10,799 nucleotides of DNA from NCBI GenBank assembly GCA_947258465.1, contig CAMYIQ010000279.1:1-10799 (forward strand), written 5' to 3'. This stretch comes from an uncultured Erythrobacter sp. (GTDB taxonomy: Bacteria; Pseudomonadota; Alphaproteobacteria; Sphingomonadales; Sphingomonadaceae). Below are positions 1-6,724 of the stretch, piece after piece. Both the position numbers and the translations under genes were made by a program. The notes under the pieces are model-generated. The model made no database searches and was not told the origin of the DNA. It saw nothing but the letters and a program-made list of their open reading frames with translations. How positions within the stretch are numbered: the stretch's first letter is position 1; each line of letters starts with the position of its first letter.

Positions 1-884
1 CGATGCTGCGGCCCGGCCATTCGCTGGCCATCGTGCGCCTGCCCGCCGGGCTCGACCCCGACGACCTCATCCGCGAGAAAGGCGTCGGCGCGCTCGAGGA
101 ACTGCTCGCGCACCCTGCGAGCCTGCTCGATACGCTTTGGGATTTCGAGAAAGCGGCCGCCCCGCTCGATTCCCCGGAGGAGAAAGCGGGCCTCAAGGCG
201 CGTCTTCTCGGCCATGTAGACAGCATTCAGCACCCCGATATCGGTCCGCTCTACAAACGCGAACTGCTCGAACGCTTCTCGGCCTTCGCCTTCCCGCCCC
301 GCCCGCAGCGCGAATTCCGTTCTCGCTCAGATTGGAAGAAGGGGCCGTTCAAACAGCCCGCACCGATGCTGTCCCCCGAAGCGCGCGACAGTCTGACCCG
401 CGCCATGCAGGGCGGTGCGCGCGATGCGCTGACCCGTGCGGTGATTGCGGGGCTGGTCAAATTTCCCGACCAGATCCTGCGCCACGAAGAAGCGCTCTCC
501 GAGCTGGCCAGGCGTGACCAAAATGTCGGTCCGGCGCTCGATTCGCTGCTCGAGGCCGCAGAGACGCTTGATTTGTCCGCGCAATCGACCATATCGCTCG
601 AACGAGGCCTTCCCGCCCCACCGGCAAAAGCTCATTTCGCCTTCCTCGATGAAGGCACCGACCCGGGTGATGCGCGCGAGGATTTGGCCGAGGCCGTGTC
701 GCTGCTGGTCGAAAGACCCGCGCTCGAGGCTGCGCTTGGCGCGGCCACAGTGCGTTTCGAACGCGATCCGGAAGGCTCCATCGCCGAACAGGCCCGATTG
801 CGCGAGCGGTTGCTGGCACTTAACGAGCGGTTGAAGCGTTTCGGTCGCAGGAAAGCCGCAGCGGACGGCGAATCGGATACTTGA
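1..884 (+). CDS. dnaG: DNA primase DnaG, C-terminal part (5' end outside window)
   Basis: This gene makes the primase that synthesises RNA primers for the replication fork and docks on the replicative helicase DnaB. The frame is already open at the window edge (first full codon at 3) and stops with TGA at 882-884, so about 293 residues are visible. The first ~30 residues carry the end of the Toprim catalytic domain: LPAGLDPDDLIREKG matches the E. coli stretch LPDGEDPDTLVRKEG. A basic, proline-rich linker follows around residues 95-120. The remaining ~170 residues are helical and correspond to the DnaB-binding C-terminal domain, which is poorly conserved in the family. The zinc finger and the main catalytic acidic residues lie outside the window. 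rpoD follows 53 nt later, the usual dnaG-rpoD order of the macromolecular-synthesis locus. The identity rests on the Toprim tail plus synteny. The ATG at 3-5 is internal and is not the gene start. Confidence 0.9.
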   Translation, partial: MLRPGHSLAIVRLPAGLDPDDLIREKGVGALEELLAHPASLLDTLWDFEKAAAPLDSPEEKAGLKARLLGHVDSIQHPDIGPLYKRELLERFSAFAFPPRPQREFRSRSDWKKGPFKQPAPMLSPEARDSLTRAMQGGARDALTRAVIAGLVKFPDQILRHEEALSELARRDQNVGPALDSLLEAAETLDLSAQSTISLERGLPAPPAKAHFAFLDEGTDPGDAREDLAEAVSLLVERPALEAALGAATVRFERDPEGSIAEQARLRERLLALNERLKRFGRRKAAADGESDT

Positions 885-888
885 TCTT

Positions 889-907
889 GGCGGGATCGCG
901 GCCCGCC
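889..907 (+). other. Hairpin between dnaG and rpoD
   Basis: GGCGGG (889-894) pairs with CCCGCC (902-907) around a 7-nt loop, starting 4 nt after the dnaG stop. No U-tract follows, so this is not a canonical intrinsic terminator. It could weaken read-through from dnaG, protect the processed rpoD 5' end, or be a chance result of high GC. The pairing is seen directly; any role is inference. Confidence 0.35.
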
Positions 908-937
908 CAAAGCGAATAGACTGGATTTGAAATCTCT

Positions 938-2941
938 ATGGCCACCAAGTCGAAGACCAAGGACGATGGCGACGCTCCTCTGATCGATCTCAACGAAGCG
1001 TCGGTCAAAAAACTCATCACCAAGGCGAAGAAAAAGGGTTACGTCACATATGACGAACTCAACGACGCCTTGCCTCAAGGCGAAATGAGTTCGGACCAGA
1101 TCGAGGATATCCAGTCCGCCCTTTCCGACATGGGTGTGCAGATCGTCGAAAACGACGAGGAAGCCGAAGCGGCTGCGGAAGAAGCAGCCGAGGTCGAGGA
1201 AATCGCGACCGACCCCAAGAAGGACAGCAAAGCCGCGGCAAAGCCGGCTGCCAAGAAGACCGCCACTGGCGAGCGTACCGACGATCCGGTGCGCATGTAC
1301 CTGCGCGAAATGGGCGCGGTCGAGCTGCTCAGCCGCGAAGGCGAGATCGCAATCGCCAAGCGCATCGAAGCGGGCCGCGACATGATGATCATGGGCCTGT
1401 GCCAGAGCCCGATCACCTTCCATGCGATCATCCAGTGGTCCGAGGCGCTGAACGCCGAGGAGATGCAGCTACGCGAAATCCTCGATCTCGACGCCATGCT
1501 GTCGAAGGAACCTCCGCCCGAGAAAATGGCCGAGGAAGAGGAAGACGACGACGGCGAGATTTCGGAAGAAACCGCCGGCCCTTCGATCCGCGACGATGAA
1601 GACGAAGACGACAGCGAAGGCGAAGACGGCGAAGAGGGTTCGTCCAAGAGCGATGAGGACGACGACGAGGACAACACCATGTCGCTCGCCCAGATGGAAG
1701 CCGCGCTCAAGCCCGACGCGATCGAACGCTTCGCCCGCATCACCGATCTCTTCGGCAAATTCGAGAAGCTCCAGAAAGAGCGCGTCGATGTCATGGCGAA
1801 GGGCGACGCTTTCCCGCCCGCCAAGGAAAAGAAATACGAAGCGCTGTCCGAACAGCTTACCGCCGAAGTCGAAAGCGTCCAGTTCCATGCGACGAAGATC
1901 GAATTCCTGGTCGACAACCTCTATGCGTTCAACCGTCGGCTGACCGCGCTGGGTGGCCAGATGCTGCGCCTGGCCGAACGTCACAAGGTCAAGCGGATCG
2001 ACTTCCTCGATGCCTATATCGGCAATGAACTCGACGATAGCTGGCTCAAGGCGCGCGCGAAGAAGGACAAGAAATGGGCCGCCTTCGCCCAAAAGGAAGG
2101 CGACGCGGTCGAGCGCATCCGTGCCGAAATCTCCGATATCGCCAGCCAGACCGGCATGGCGCTGGAAGAATTCCGTCGCATCGTAAACAAGGTCCAGAAG
2201 GGTGAGCGCGAGGCACGCATCGCCAAGAAGGAAATGGTCGAGGCGAACCTGCGCCTGGTGATCTCGATCGCCAAGAAATACACCAATCGCGGGCTGCAGT
2301 TTCTCGACCTGATCCAGGAAGGAAATATCGGGTTGATGAAGGCGGTCGACAAGTTCGAATACCGCCGCGGCTACAAGTTCAGCACCTACGCCACCTGGTG
2401 GATTCGCCAGGCGATCACCCGTTCGATCGCCGACCAGGCGCGCACCATCCGCATCCCGGTCCACATGATCGAAACGATCAACAAGCTGGTCCGCTGCTCG
2501 CGCCAGTTCCTGCACGACCAGGGCCGCGAGCCCACACCAGAAGAGATGGCGGAGAAGCTCTCCATGCCGCTCGAAAAAGTGCGCAAGGTGATGAAAATCG
2601 CCAAGGAACCGATCAGCCTCGAAACGCCGATCGGCGATGAAGAAGATTCGCACCTCGGCGATTTCATCGAGGACAAGAACGCGATCATCCCGGTCGACGC
2701 GGCAATCCAGGCGAACCTCAAGGAAACGGTCACCCGCGTCCTTGCGAGCCTCACCCCGCGCGAGGAACGCGTGCTGCGCATGCGCTTCGGCATTGGGATG
2801 AATACCGATCACACGCTCGAGGAAGTCGGCCAGCAGTTCTCGGTGACGCGCGAACGTATCCGCCAGATCGAAGCCAAGGCCCTGCGCAAGCTCAAACACC
2901 CGAGCCGCAGCCGGAAGATGCGTTCGTTCTTGGATCAGTAG
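938..2941 (+). CDS. rpoD: RNA polymerase primary sigma factor RpoD (sigma-70)
   Basis: This is the housekeeping sigma factor that gives core RNA polymerase promoter specificity and melts the -10 element. The protein is 667 aa, normal for an alphaproteobacterial RpoD. Region 1.1 spans about 15-75, followed by an Ala/Lys/Glu-rich linker. Region 1.2 starts at DPVRMYLREMG (116-126). A long non-conserved region (about 150-430) includes a strongly acidic patch at 199-245. Region 2 (about 434-505) has the hallmark GNIGLMKAVDKFEYRRGYKF and TYATWWIRQAI motifs (-10 recognition and melting). Region 3 spans about 514-590. Region 4 (about 600-660) has the helix-turn-helix VTRERIRQIEAKALRKL (-35 recognition). 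The start ATG at 938 has only a weak ribosome-binding site (GGA at 923-925, 12 nt upstream). It is preferred because it gives a normal region 1.1. The gene lies downstream of dnaG and 10-61 nt upstream of a methyltransferase gene, depending on that gene's start. Identity is certain. Confidence 0.99.
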   Translation: MATKSKTKDDGDAPLIDLNEASVKKLITKAKKKGYVTYDELNDALPQGEMSSDQIEDIQSALSDMGVQIVENDEEAEAAAEEAAEVEEIATDPKKDSKAAAKPAAKKTATGERTDDPVRMYLREMGAVELLSREGEIAIAKRIEAGRDMMIMGLCQSPITFHAIIQWSEALNAEEMQLREILDLDAMLSKEPPPEKMAEEEEDDDGEISEETAGPSIRDDEDEDDSEGEDGEEGSSKSDEDDDEDNTMSLAQMEAALKPDAIERFARITDLFGKFEKLQKERVDVMAKGDAFPPAKEKKYEALSEQLTAEVESVQFHATKIEFLVDNLYAFNRRLTALGGQMLRLAERHKVKRIDFLDAYIGNELDDSWLKARAKKDKKWAAFAQKEGDAVERIRAEISDIASQTGMALEEFRRIVNKVQKGEREARIAKKEMVEANLRLVISIAKKYTNRGLQFLDLIQEGNIGLMKAVDKFEYRRGYKFSTYATWWIRQAITRSIADQARTIRIPVHMIETINKLVRCSRQFLHDQGREPTPEEMAEKLSMPLEKVRKVMKIAKEPISLETPIGDEEDSHLGDFIEDKNAIIPVDAAIQANLKETVTRVLASLTPREERVLRMRFGIGMNTDHTLEEVGQQFSVTRERIRQIEAKALRKLKHPSRSRKMRSFLDQ

Positions 2942-3002
2942 GGCGCCCGCGATTCGTCTCGCCATACCCCCGGCACTGCAGGCAATTGCAGCCGCCCTCG
3001 CG

Positions 3003-3404
3003 ATGTGGGGGATCGACCGCCTTTCCCCCGCGAGCGACGTCGCCTTCGCGGGGCAAGTCTTGCTGGCGTGGCTCGTTGGAGGGGCGGGAGCAGTGATCCT
3101 CTTCTTGGCGCTGGGCCTGTTTCGCAGGGCCGAAACAACGGTCGATCCTCGCTATCCATCCAGGAGCGATACAATCGTGACGGGCGGCATTTATCGGGTT
3201 ACGCGCAACCCCATGTATGTGGGCATGGCCCTCGTCCTCCTGGCGATCGCGATCGCGACGGGGGACGTTCTGAACTTGCTCGTGTTGGCTTTTTTCCTCT
3301 GGTTCATAACCCGTTTTCAGATCAGGCCCGAGGAAGAGGCGCTGCGAGCGAAGTTCGGCGAAGCCTACGATAGCTATACAAGGCGCGTCAGGCGCTGGCT
3401 CTAG
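3003..3404 (+). CDS. Isoprenylcysteine/phospholipid methyltransferase-family membrane protein
   Basis: This is a small integral-membrane S-adenosylmethionine-dependent methyltransferase of the ICMT/PEMT-like superfamily; its substrate in bacteria is usually unknown. From the ATG at 3003 it has 133 aa. Hydrophobic segments lie near residues 15-37 and 74-104. The family signature GGIYRVTRNPMYVGM sits at 62-76, and the C-terminal RPEEEALRAKFGEAYDSY ... RRWL at 109-133 forms the SAM/substrate site in characterised relatives. The same frame stays open upstream. It reads a proline-led hydrophobic helix (IRLAIPPALQAIAAALA) that is typical of the family N-terminus, so the real start is probably upstream, perhaps the rare codon ATT at 2952 with AGGG at 2940-2943. 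That start would give 150 aa. The gene is likely co-transcribed with rpoD. Family assignment is confident; start and substrate are not. Confidence 0.85.
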   Translation: MWGIDRLSPASDVAFAGQVLLAWLVGGAGAVILFLALGLFRRAETTVDPRYPSRSDTIVTGGIYRVTRNPMYVGMALVLLAIAIATGDVLNLLVLAFFLWFITRFQIRPEEEALRAKFGEAYDSYTRRVRRWL

Positions 3405-3417
3405 CGTGGCGGCGGGC

Positions 3418-3442
3418 GAGTCCGTCCGGCTGGGGCGGGCTC
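3418..3442 (+). terminator. Terminator-like hairpin after the rpoD-methyltransferase unit
   Basis: A 10-bp stem forms between GAGTCCGTCC (3418-3427) and GGGCGGGCTC (3433-3442), with two U-G wobbles in RNA and a 5-nt loop. It starts 13 nt after the methyltransferase stop. The downstream sequence CTCGTT is not a proper U-tract, so termination may be weak or factor-assisted. It fits the boundary between two same-strand transcription units. Confidence 0.4.
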
Positions 3443-3496
3443 CTCGTTAACGCGCAAATTTGTGCCCCTCGACCGGTGATTTTTGAATTGGCCCGC

Positions 3497-3525
3497 TGGC
3501 ATTCCTCGAGCCGTTTCCCTATGCC
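3497..3525 (+). promoter_or_regulatory. Possible promoter for rpiB, leaderless start suggested
   Basis: TATGCC at 3520-3525 could serve as a -10 element, with CTGGCA (3496-3501, 18-nt spacer) or TGGCAT (3497-3502, 17-nt spacer) as the -35. Matches to consensus are partial: 3/6 for the -10 and 4/6 for CTGGCA. A start seven bases downstream would fall at about 3532, the rpiB ATG itself. No Shine-Dalgarno precedes that ATG, which agrees with a leaderless transcript. This is weak, pattern-only evidence. Confidence 0.25.
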
Positions 3526-3531
3526 GCCCCC

Positions 3532-3987
3532 ATGCGTATCGCCATTGCCTCCGACCATGCCGCCCTCGACCTCAAGGCGACCTTGCGCGACTGGTTGATC
3601 GAGCAGGGTCACGAGGTCGCGGACCTTGGCCCCGAGACCACCGACAGCGTCGATTATCCCGATTTCGGCTACAAGCTCGCCAGCGTCGTCGCTGACGGGA
3701 CCGCCGAGCGCGGCGTTGCCTTGTGCGGTTCGGGAATCGGCATCTCGATAAGCGTGAATCGCAACCCCGCCGTGCGCTGTGCGCTGGTCTCGGAACCGCT
3801 GTCCGCATCCCTCGCGCGCGAGCACAATGATGCGAATTGCATCGCCATGGGCGCGCGCCTGACCGGCAGCGACATGGCCAAGGCCTGCCTTGCCGCATTT
3901 CTCGACACCGAATTCGCCGACTCTCTTCCAAACGGAACGGGGCGCCATCAGCGCCGCGTCGACAAGCTATCCAACCCGGAGATCTGA
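3532..3987 (+). CDS. rpiB: Ribose-5-phosphate isomerase B
   Basis: This enzyme interconverts ribulose 5-phosphate and ribose 5-phosphate in the non-oxidative pentose phosphate pathway, supplying ribose for nucleotides. The protein is 151 aa, the usual RpiB length. The N-terminus MRIAIASDHAALDLK is the canonical phosphate-binding start (D8, H9). The CGSGIGISI motif at 65-73 contains the catalytic Cys65. AREHNDAN at 96-102 carries the active-site His99, and GRHQRRVDKL near 137-146 is the conserved C-terminal basic stretch. The ATG at 3532 gives exactly the family N-terminus, yet no ribosome-binding site precedes it (CCGCCCCC), so translation may be leaderless. It heads a tight same-strand run; glyA begins one nucleotide after the rpiB TGA. 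The related LacA/LacB isomerases are unlikely because no lactose or galactose genes are nearby. Confidence 0.96.
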   Translation: MRIAIASDHAALDLKATLRDWLIEQGHEVADLGPETTDSVDYPDFGYKLASVVADGTAERGVALCGSGIGISISVNRNPAVRCALVSEPLSASLAREHNDANCIAMGARLTGSDMAKACLAAFLDTEFADSLPNGTGRHQRRVDKLSNPEI

Positions 3988-3991
3988 TTTG
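3978..3991 (+). promoter_or_regulatory. Shine-Dalgarno and TTG start that fix the glyA 5' end
   Basis: GGAGA at 3978-3982 lies inside the last rpiB codons and sits 6 nt before TTG at 3989-3991. The rpiB stop TGA (3985-3987) is separated from the TTG by one base. The next residues, ATQPANTDRDPMDRF, fit the GlyA N-terminus expected in this family as I recall it. The in-frame ATG at 4025 has no comparable site. Confidence 0.75.
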
Positions 3992-5302
3992 GCCACCCAG
4001 CCCGCCAACACCGACCGCGATCCGATGGACCGTTTCTGGCACGATACGCTCGCCGAAGCCGATCCGGAGATCCACGCCGCGATTCGCAAGGAACTTGCCC
4101 GCCAGCAGGACAAGATCGAGCTGATCGCGAGCGAGAACATCGCTTCGAGCGCTGTGCTTGAGGCCACGGGCTCGGTGTTCACGAACAAATATGCGGAAGG
4201 TTATCCGGGCAAGCGTTATTATGGCGGCTGTGATTACGCCGATGTGATCGAAACGCTCGCCATCGACCGGGCGAAGCAATTGTTCGGCTGCAACTTCGCC
4301 AATGTCCAGCCCAACTCGGGCAGCCAGATGAACCAGGCGGTCTTCCTCGCGCTGCTGCAGCCGGGCGATACCTTCATGGGTCTCGATCTCAATTCGGGCG
4401 GCCACCTGACCCACGGATCGCCGGTCAATATGAGCGGCAAATGGTTCAATCCGGTGAGCTACGGCGTGCGCAAGGATGACGAGCTGATCGACATGGACGA
4501 AGTCATGGCGATCGCGAAAGCCAACAAGCCCAAGCTCATCATCGCCGGCGGCACTGCTTATTCGCGCGTATGGGACTGGGAAGCCTTCCGCAGGGTGGCG
4601 GACGAGGTCGGCGCCTATCTGATGGTCGATATGAGCCACATTTCGGGTCTCGTTGCAGGCGGAGCGCATCCTAGCCCCTTCCCCCATGCGCATATCGTTA
4701 CCACCACGACTCACAAGAGCCTGCGGGGCCCGCGTTCGGGCGTAATCCTGTGGGACGACGAAGAGCTGACCAAGCCGATCAATATGGCGGTGTTTCCCGG
4801 CATGCAGGGCGGCCCGCTGATGCACGTGGTCGCGGCCAAGGCGGTTGCATTCGGTGAAGCGCTGCGTCCGGATTTCAAGGACTATGCGCACCGCGTCGTC
4901 GAAAACGCGCGTGCGTTGGCCGAAGGCATCGAAGCGAACGGCCTGCGCGTCGTCTCGGGCGGGACGGACAATCATTCTATGCTGGTCGATCTCACCGCCA
5001 AGGATGTCACGGGCAAGGCAGCCGAAGCCGGTCTCGACCGCGCCTGGCTGACCTGCAACAAGAACGGCATTCCCTACGACACCCGCAGCCCCTTCGTGAC
5101 CAGCGGCATTCGCCTGGGCACCCCGGCGGGCACCACTCGCGGCTTCGGCCCCGACGAATTCCGCCAGATTGGCGCGCTGATCTGCGAAGTGGTAGACGGG
5201 ATGTCGCGCAATGGCCCCGAAGGGGACGGGCAGGTAGAAGAGCAGGTGCGCGGCAAGGTTGCCGAGCTCTGCGCCGCCTTCCCCGTCTATCCGGGCCGCT
5301 GA
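3989..5302 (+). CDS. glyA: Serine hydroxymethyltransferase
   Basis: This PLP enzyme converts serine and tetrahydrofolate to glycine and 5,10-methylene-tetrahydrofolate, the main source of one-carbon units for thymidylate, purines and methionine. From the TTG start it has 437 aa, normal for the family. Visible signatures are LIASEN (45-50), NKYAEGYPGKRYYGG (66-80, substrate tyrosines), the PLP-contacting VDMSHISG (213-220; D214, H217), TTTTHKSLRGPRSG (238-251) with Schiff-base Lys243, and SGIRLGTPAGTTRG (372-385) with the carboxylate-binding Arg375. The strong ribosome-binding site immediately upstream of the TTG, overlapping the rpiB end, points to translational coupling. The downstream small gene and nrdR follow closely. 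glyA-nrdR adjacency is common in alphaproteobacteria. Identity is certain. The alternative starts at 3890 (inside rpiB) and 4025 are less likely. Confidence 0.98.
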   Translation: MATQPANTDRDPMDRFWHDTLAEADPEIHAAIRKELARQQDKIELIASENIASSAVLEATGSVFTNKYAEGYPGKRYYGGCDYADVIETLAIDRAKQLFGCNFANVQPNSGSQMNQAVFLALLQPGDTFMGLDLNSGGHLTHGSPVNMSGKWFNPVSYGVRKDDELIDMDEVMAIAKANKPKLIIAGGTAYSRVWDWEAFRRVADEVGAYLMVDMSHISGLVAGGAHPSPFPHAHIVTTTTHKSLRGPRSGVILWDDEELTKPINMAVFPGMQGGPLMHVVAAKAVAFGEALRPDFKDYAHRVVENARALAEGIEANGLRVVSGGTDNHSMLVDLTAKDVTGKAAEAGLDRAWLTCNKNGIPYDTRSPFVTSGIRLGTPAGTTRGFGPDEFRQIGALICEVVDGMSRNGPEGDGQVEEQVRGKVAELCAAFPVYPGR

Positions 5303-5313
5303 GGAGACGAGCG

Positions 5314-5538
5314 ATGGACGATAAAGAACCGCAGCATCAGGATCACGATCTGGTTTCCGACGCGGGTGCGGAAATCAAGGACATGGCGAAGGAAGGCCTC
5401 AGCCACCCTTCGACCAAACCGGTGCTGACCGGCGCAGCCGTCGGCGCCGTTGCCGCCGGGATACTCCCCGTGGTGACATGGCCGCTTGGTCTTGTCGCGG
5501 GCGCTGGCTTCATGCTCTACAAACGCCTGCGACCGTAA
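5314..5538 (+). CDS. Small hypothetical membrane protein between glyA and nrdR
   Basis: I do not recognise a named family. The protein has 74 aa. Residues 1-35 are hydrophilic and charged (acidic and histidine-rich at first). Residues 36-68 are hydrophobic and rich in Gly and Ala, with a Pro at 52 and 57, enough for one kinked helix or a short helical hairpin. A basic tail, YKRLRP, follows. Small-residue spacing such as G40/G44 and G59/G63 resembles helix-packing motifs. The inner-membrane location with the basic tail in the cytoplasm is inferred from the positive-inside rule. Evidence that it is real: GAGGAG at 5301-5306 lies 7 nt before the ATG, it sits 11 nt after glyA, and it ends in TAA exactly abutting the nrdR ATG. 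No function is claimed. Confidence 0.75.
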   Translation: MDDKEPQHQDHDLVSDAGAEIKDMAKEGLSHPSTKPVLTGAAVGAVAAGILPVVTWPLGLVAGAGFMLYKRLRP

Positions 5539-6009
5539 ATGCGGTGCCCTTTCTGCGCTCATGACGACAGCCAGGTAAAGGACAGTCGTCCGACCGAGGA
5601 TTCGACATCGATCCGCCGCCGCCGCCAATGCTCGAGCTGCGGCGCCCGGTTTACCACTTTCGAACGCGTGCAACTGCGTGAAGTGACCGTGGTCAAAACT
5701 GGGGACCGGCGCGAATCCTTCGATCGAAGCAAGCTGGAACAATCGATCGCGCTCGCTTGCCGCAAGCGCGATGTGCCGCAGGAGAGGATCGACCAGCTTG
5801 TCAGCGGCATCCAAAGGCAGGTGGAAACCGCCGGGGAAGCCGAAGTCCCCTCGCAGCGCATCGGTGAGATGGTGATGGACGGGCTGCGTGGTCTCGACAG
5901 CGTTGCCTATATCCGCTTCGCCAGCGTCTATCGGGATTTCAGCGAAGCGCGCGATTTCGAGGAATTCGCCAGTACGGTGCAGGAAGCGGCTGCCCATGAA
6001 CGCGGCTGA
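5539..6009 (+). CDS. nrdR: Transcriptional repressor NrdR
   Basis: NrdR is a zinc- and nucleotide-binding repressor that binds NrdR boxes upstream of ribonucleotide reductase genes and adjusts dNTP supply to the (d)ATP level. The protein is 156 aa, a typical length. The N-terminal zinc ribbon has MRCPFC (C3, C6) and QCSSCGARF (C31, C34) with the arginine cluster RRRR at 26-29. The ATP-cone spans roughly 49-139: VVKTGDRRESFDRSKL, then the conserved VAYIRFASVYRDF near 126-138. The start ATG directly abuts the preceding TAA (TAAATG). No Shine-Dalgarno is apparent in CGCCTGCGACCG, which suggests translation by termination-reinitiation. The trmJ-like gene starts inside its 3' end. No ribonucleotide reductase genes or NrdR boxes were noticed in the window, so its targets lie elsewhere. 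Confidence 0.98.
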   Translation: MRCPFCAHDDSQVKDSRPTEDSTSIRRRRQCSSCGARFTTFERVQLREVTVVKTGDRRESFDRSKLEQSIALACRKRDVPQERIDQLVSGIQRQVETAGEAEVPSQRIGEMVMDGLRGLDSVAYIRFASVYRDFSEARDFEEFASTVQEAAAHERG

Positions 6010-6724
6010 CACTCGCAAGCCGGTCATCGTTCTCGTCAGGCCGCAACTCGGCGAGAATATCGGCAAGGCCGCTCGGGCGATGCTCAATTTCGGGCTTGTC
6101 GAGATGCGCCTCGTCGAACCGCGCGATGGCTGGCCCAACCCCTCGGCGGGGCCGGCGGCCGCAGGTGCGGATATCGTGCTCGATCAGGCTCGGCTATATG
6201 CCACCACCGCCGAAGCCGTTGCCGATTGCGCGCATGTCTACGCCACTACGGTGCGCAAGCGCGGGGTCACCAAACCCGTGGTCACTCCGGAAGAGGCGAG
6301 CCGCGAAATTGCCGGGGCGCAGGGCCGCAGCGCAATCTTGTTCGGCCCGGAACGTTCGGGACTGGAAACCGAGGACGTTGCCCTTGCCCGCGCCATCCTG
6401 ACGGTCCCGATCAATCCGGAATTCGGCTCGCTCAATTTGGCGCAGGCGGTGATCCTCTGCGCTTACGAGTGGTCCAGGCATGAGCATTTGGTGCAGCCGA
6501 CGCAGGAAGACCTCCTTCCCCCTGCACCGCAGGAGGAACTCGACGGCCTGATCGGGCATCTCGAACGCCTGCTGGAACCAAAGGGCTATTTCCTGCCCGA
6601 AGCCCGCGCCGAAGCGACACGTCGGACCCTGCGGGGTGTCCTCACCAAGCCGGGCTGGAACCATCTGGAAGTGCGAACCTTGCGGGGTGTGATGTCGAGT
6701 TTGGGACGCGACCCTAAGTCCTGA
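5996..6724 (+). CDS. trmJ: SpoU/TrmH-family tRNA 2'-O-methyltransferase, TrmJ-like
   Basis: This SAM-dependent SPOUT methyltransferase is expected to methylate the 2'-OH of tRNA nucleotide 32, like E. coli TrmJ. It has 242 aa (E. coli TrmJ is about 246). The three SpoU motifs are present: motif 1 VRPQLGENIGKAARAMLNFG (14-33), motif 2 ILFGPERSGL (114-123) and motif 3 PINPEFGSLNLAQAV (138-152), which form the knotted SAM site. A C-terminal helical extension (about 175-242) is as in TrmJ. The ATG at 5996 yields the canonical N-terminus and overlaps nrdR by 14 nt; AGGA at 5981-5984 is a distant ribosome-binding site. An in-frame start further upstream (5888) would add 36 non-family residues and is rejected. 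The 3' end overlaps the convergent chorismate mutase gene by 11 nt. Family is certain; the exact target nucleotide is inferred from similarity. Confidence 0.88.
   Translation: MNAADTRKPVIVLVRPQLGENIGKAARAMLNFGLVEMRLVEPRDGWPNPSAGPAAAGADIVLDQARLYATTAEAVADCAHVYATTVRKRGVTKPVVTPEEASREIAGAQGRSAILFGPERSGLETEDVALARAILTVPINPEFGSLNLAQAVILCAYEWSRHEHLVQPTQEDLLPPAPQEELDGLIGHLERLLEPKGYFLPEARAEATRRTLRGVLTKPGWNHLEVRTLRGVMSSLGRDPKS

Noticed and set aside
1469..2965. 498-codon open frame antisense to rpoD
   Set aside because: It mirrors the codon pattern of a certain gene in a GC-rich genome, has no ribosome-binding site that stands out and no recognisable domain. The same holds for 1075-1917 on the minus strand, whose serine runs are just the reverse of the acidic GA-rich tract.
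3572..4975. 467-codon open frame antisense to rpiB and glyA
   Set aside because: It spans two certain genes on the other strand and its low-complexity Arg/Ala/His-rich translation resembles no family.
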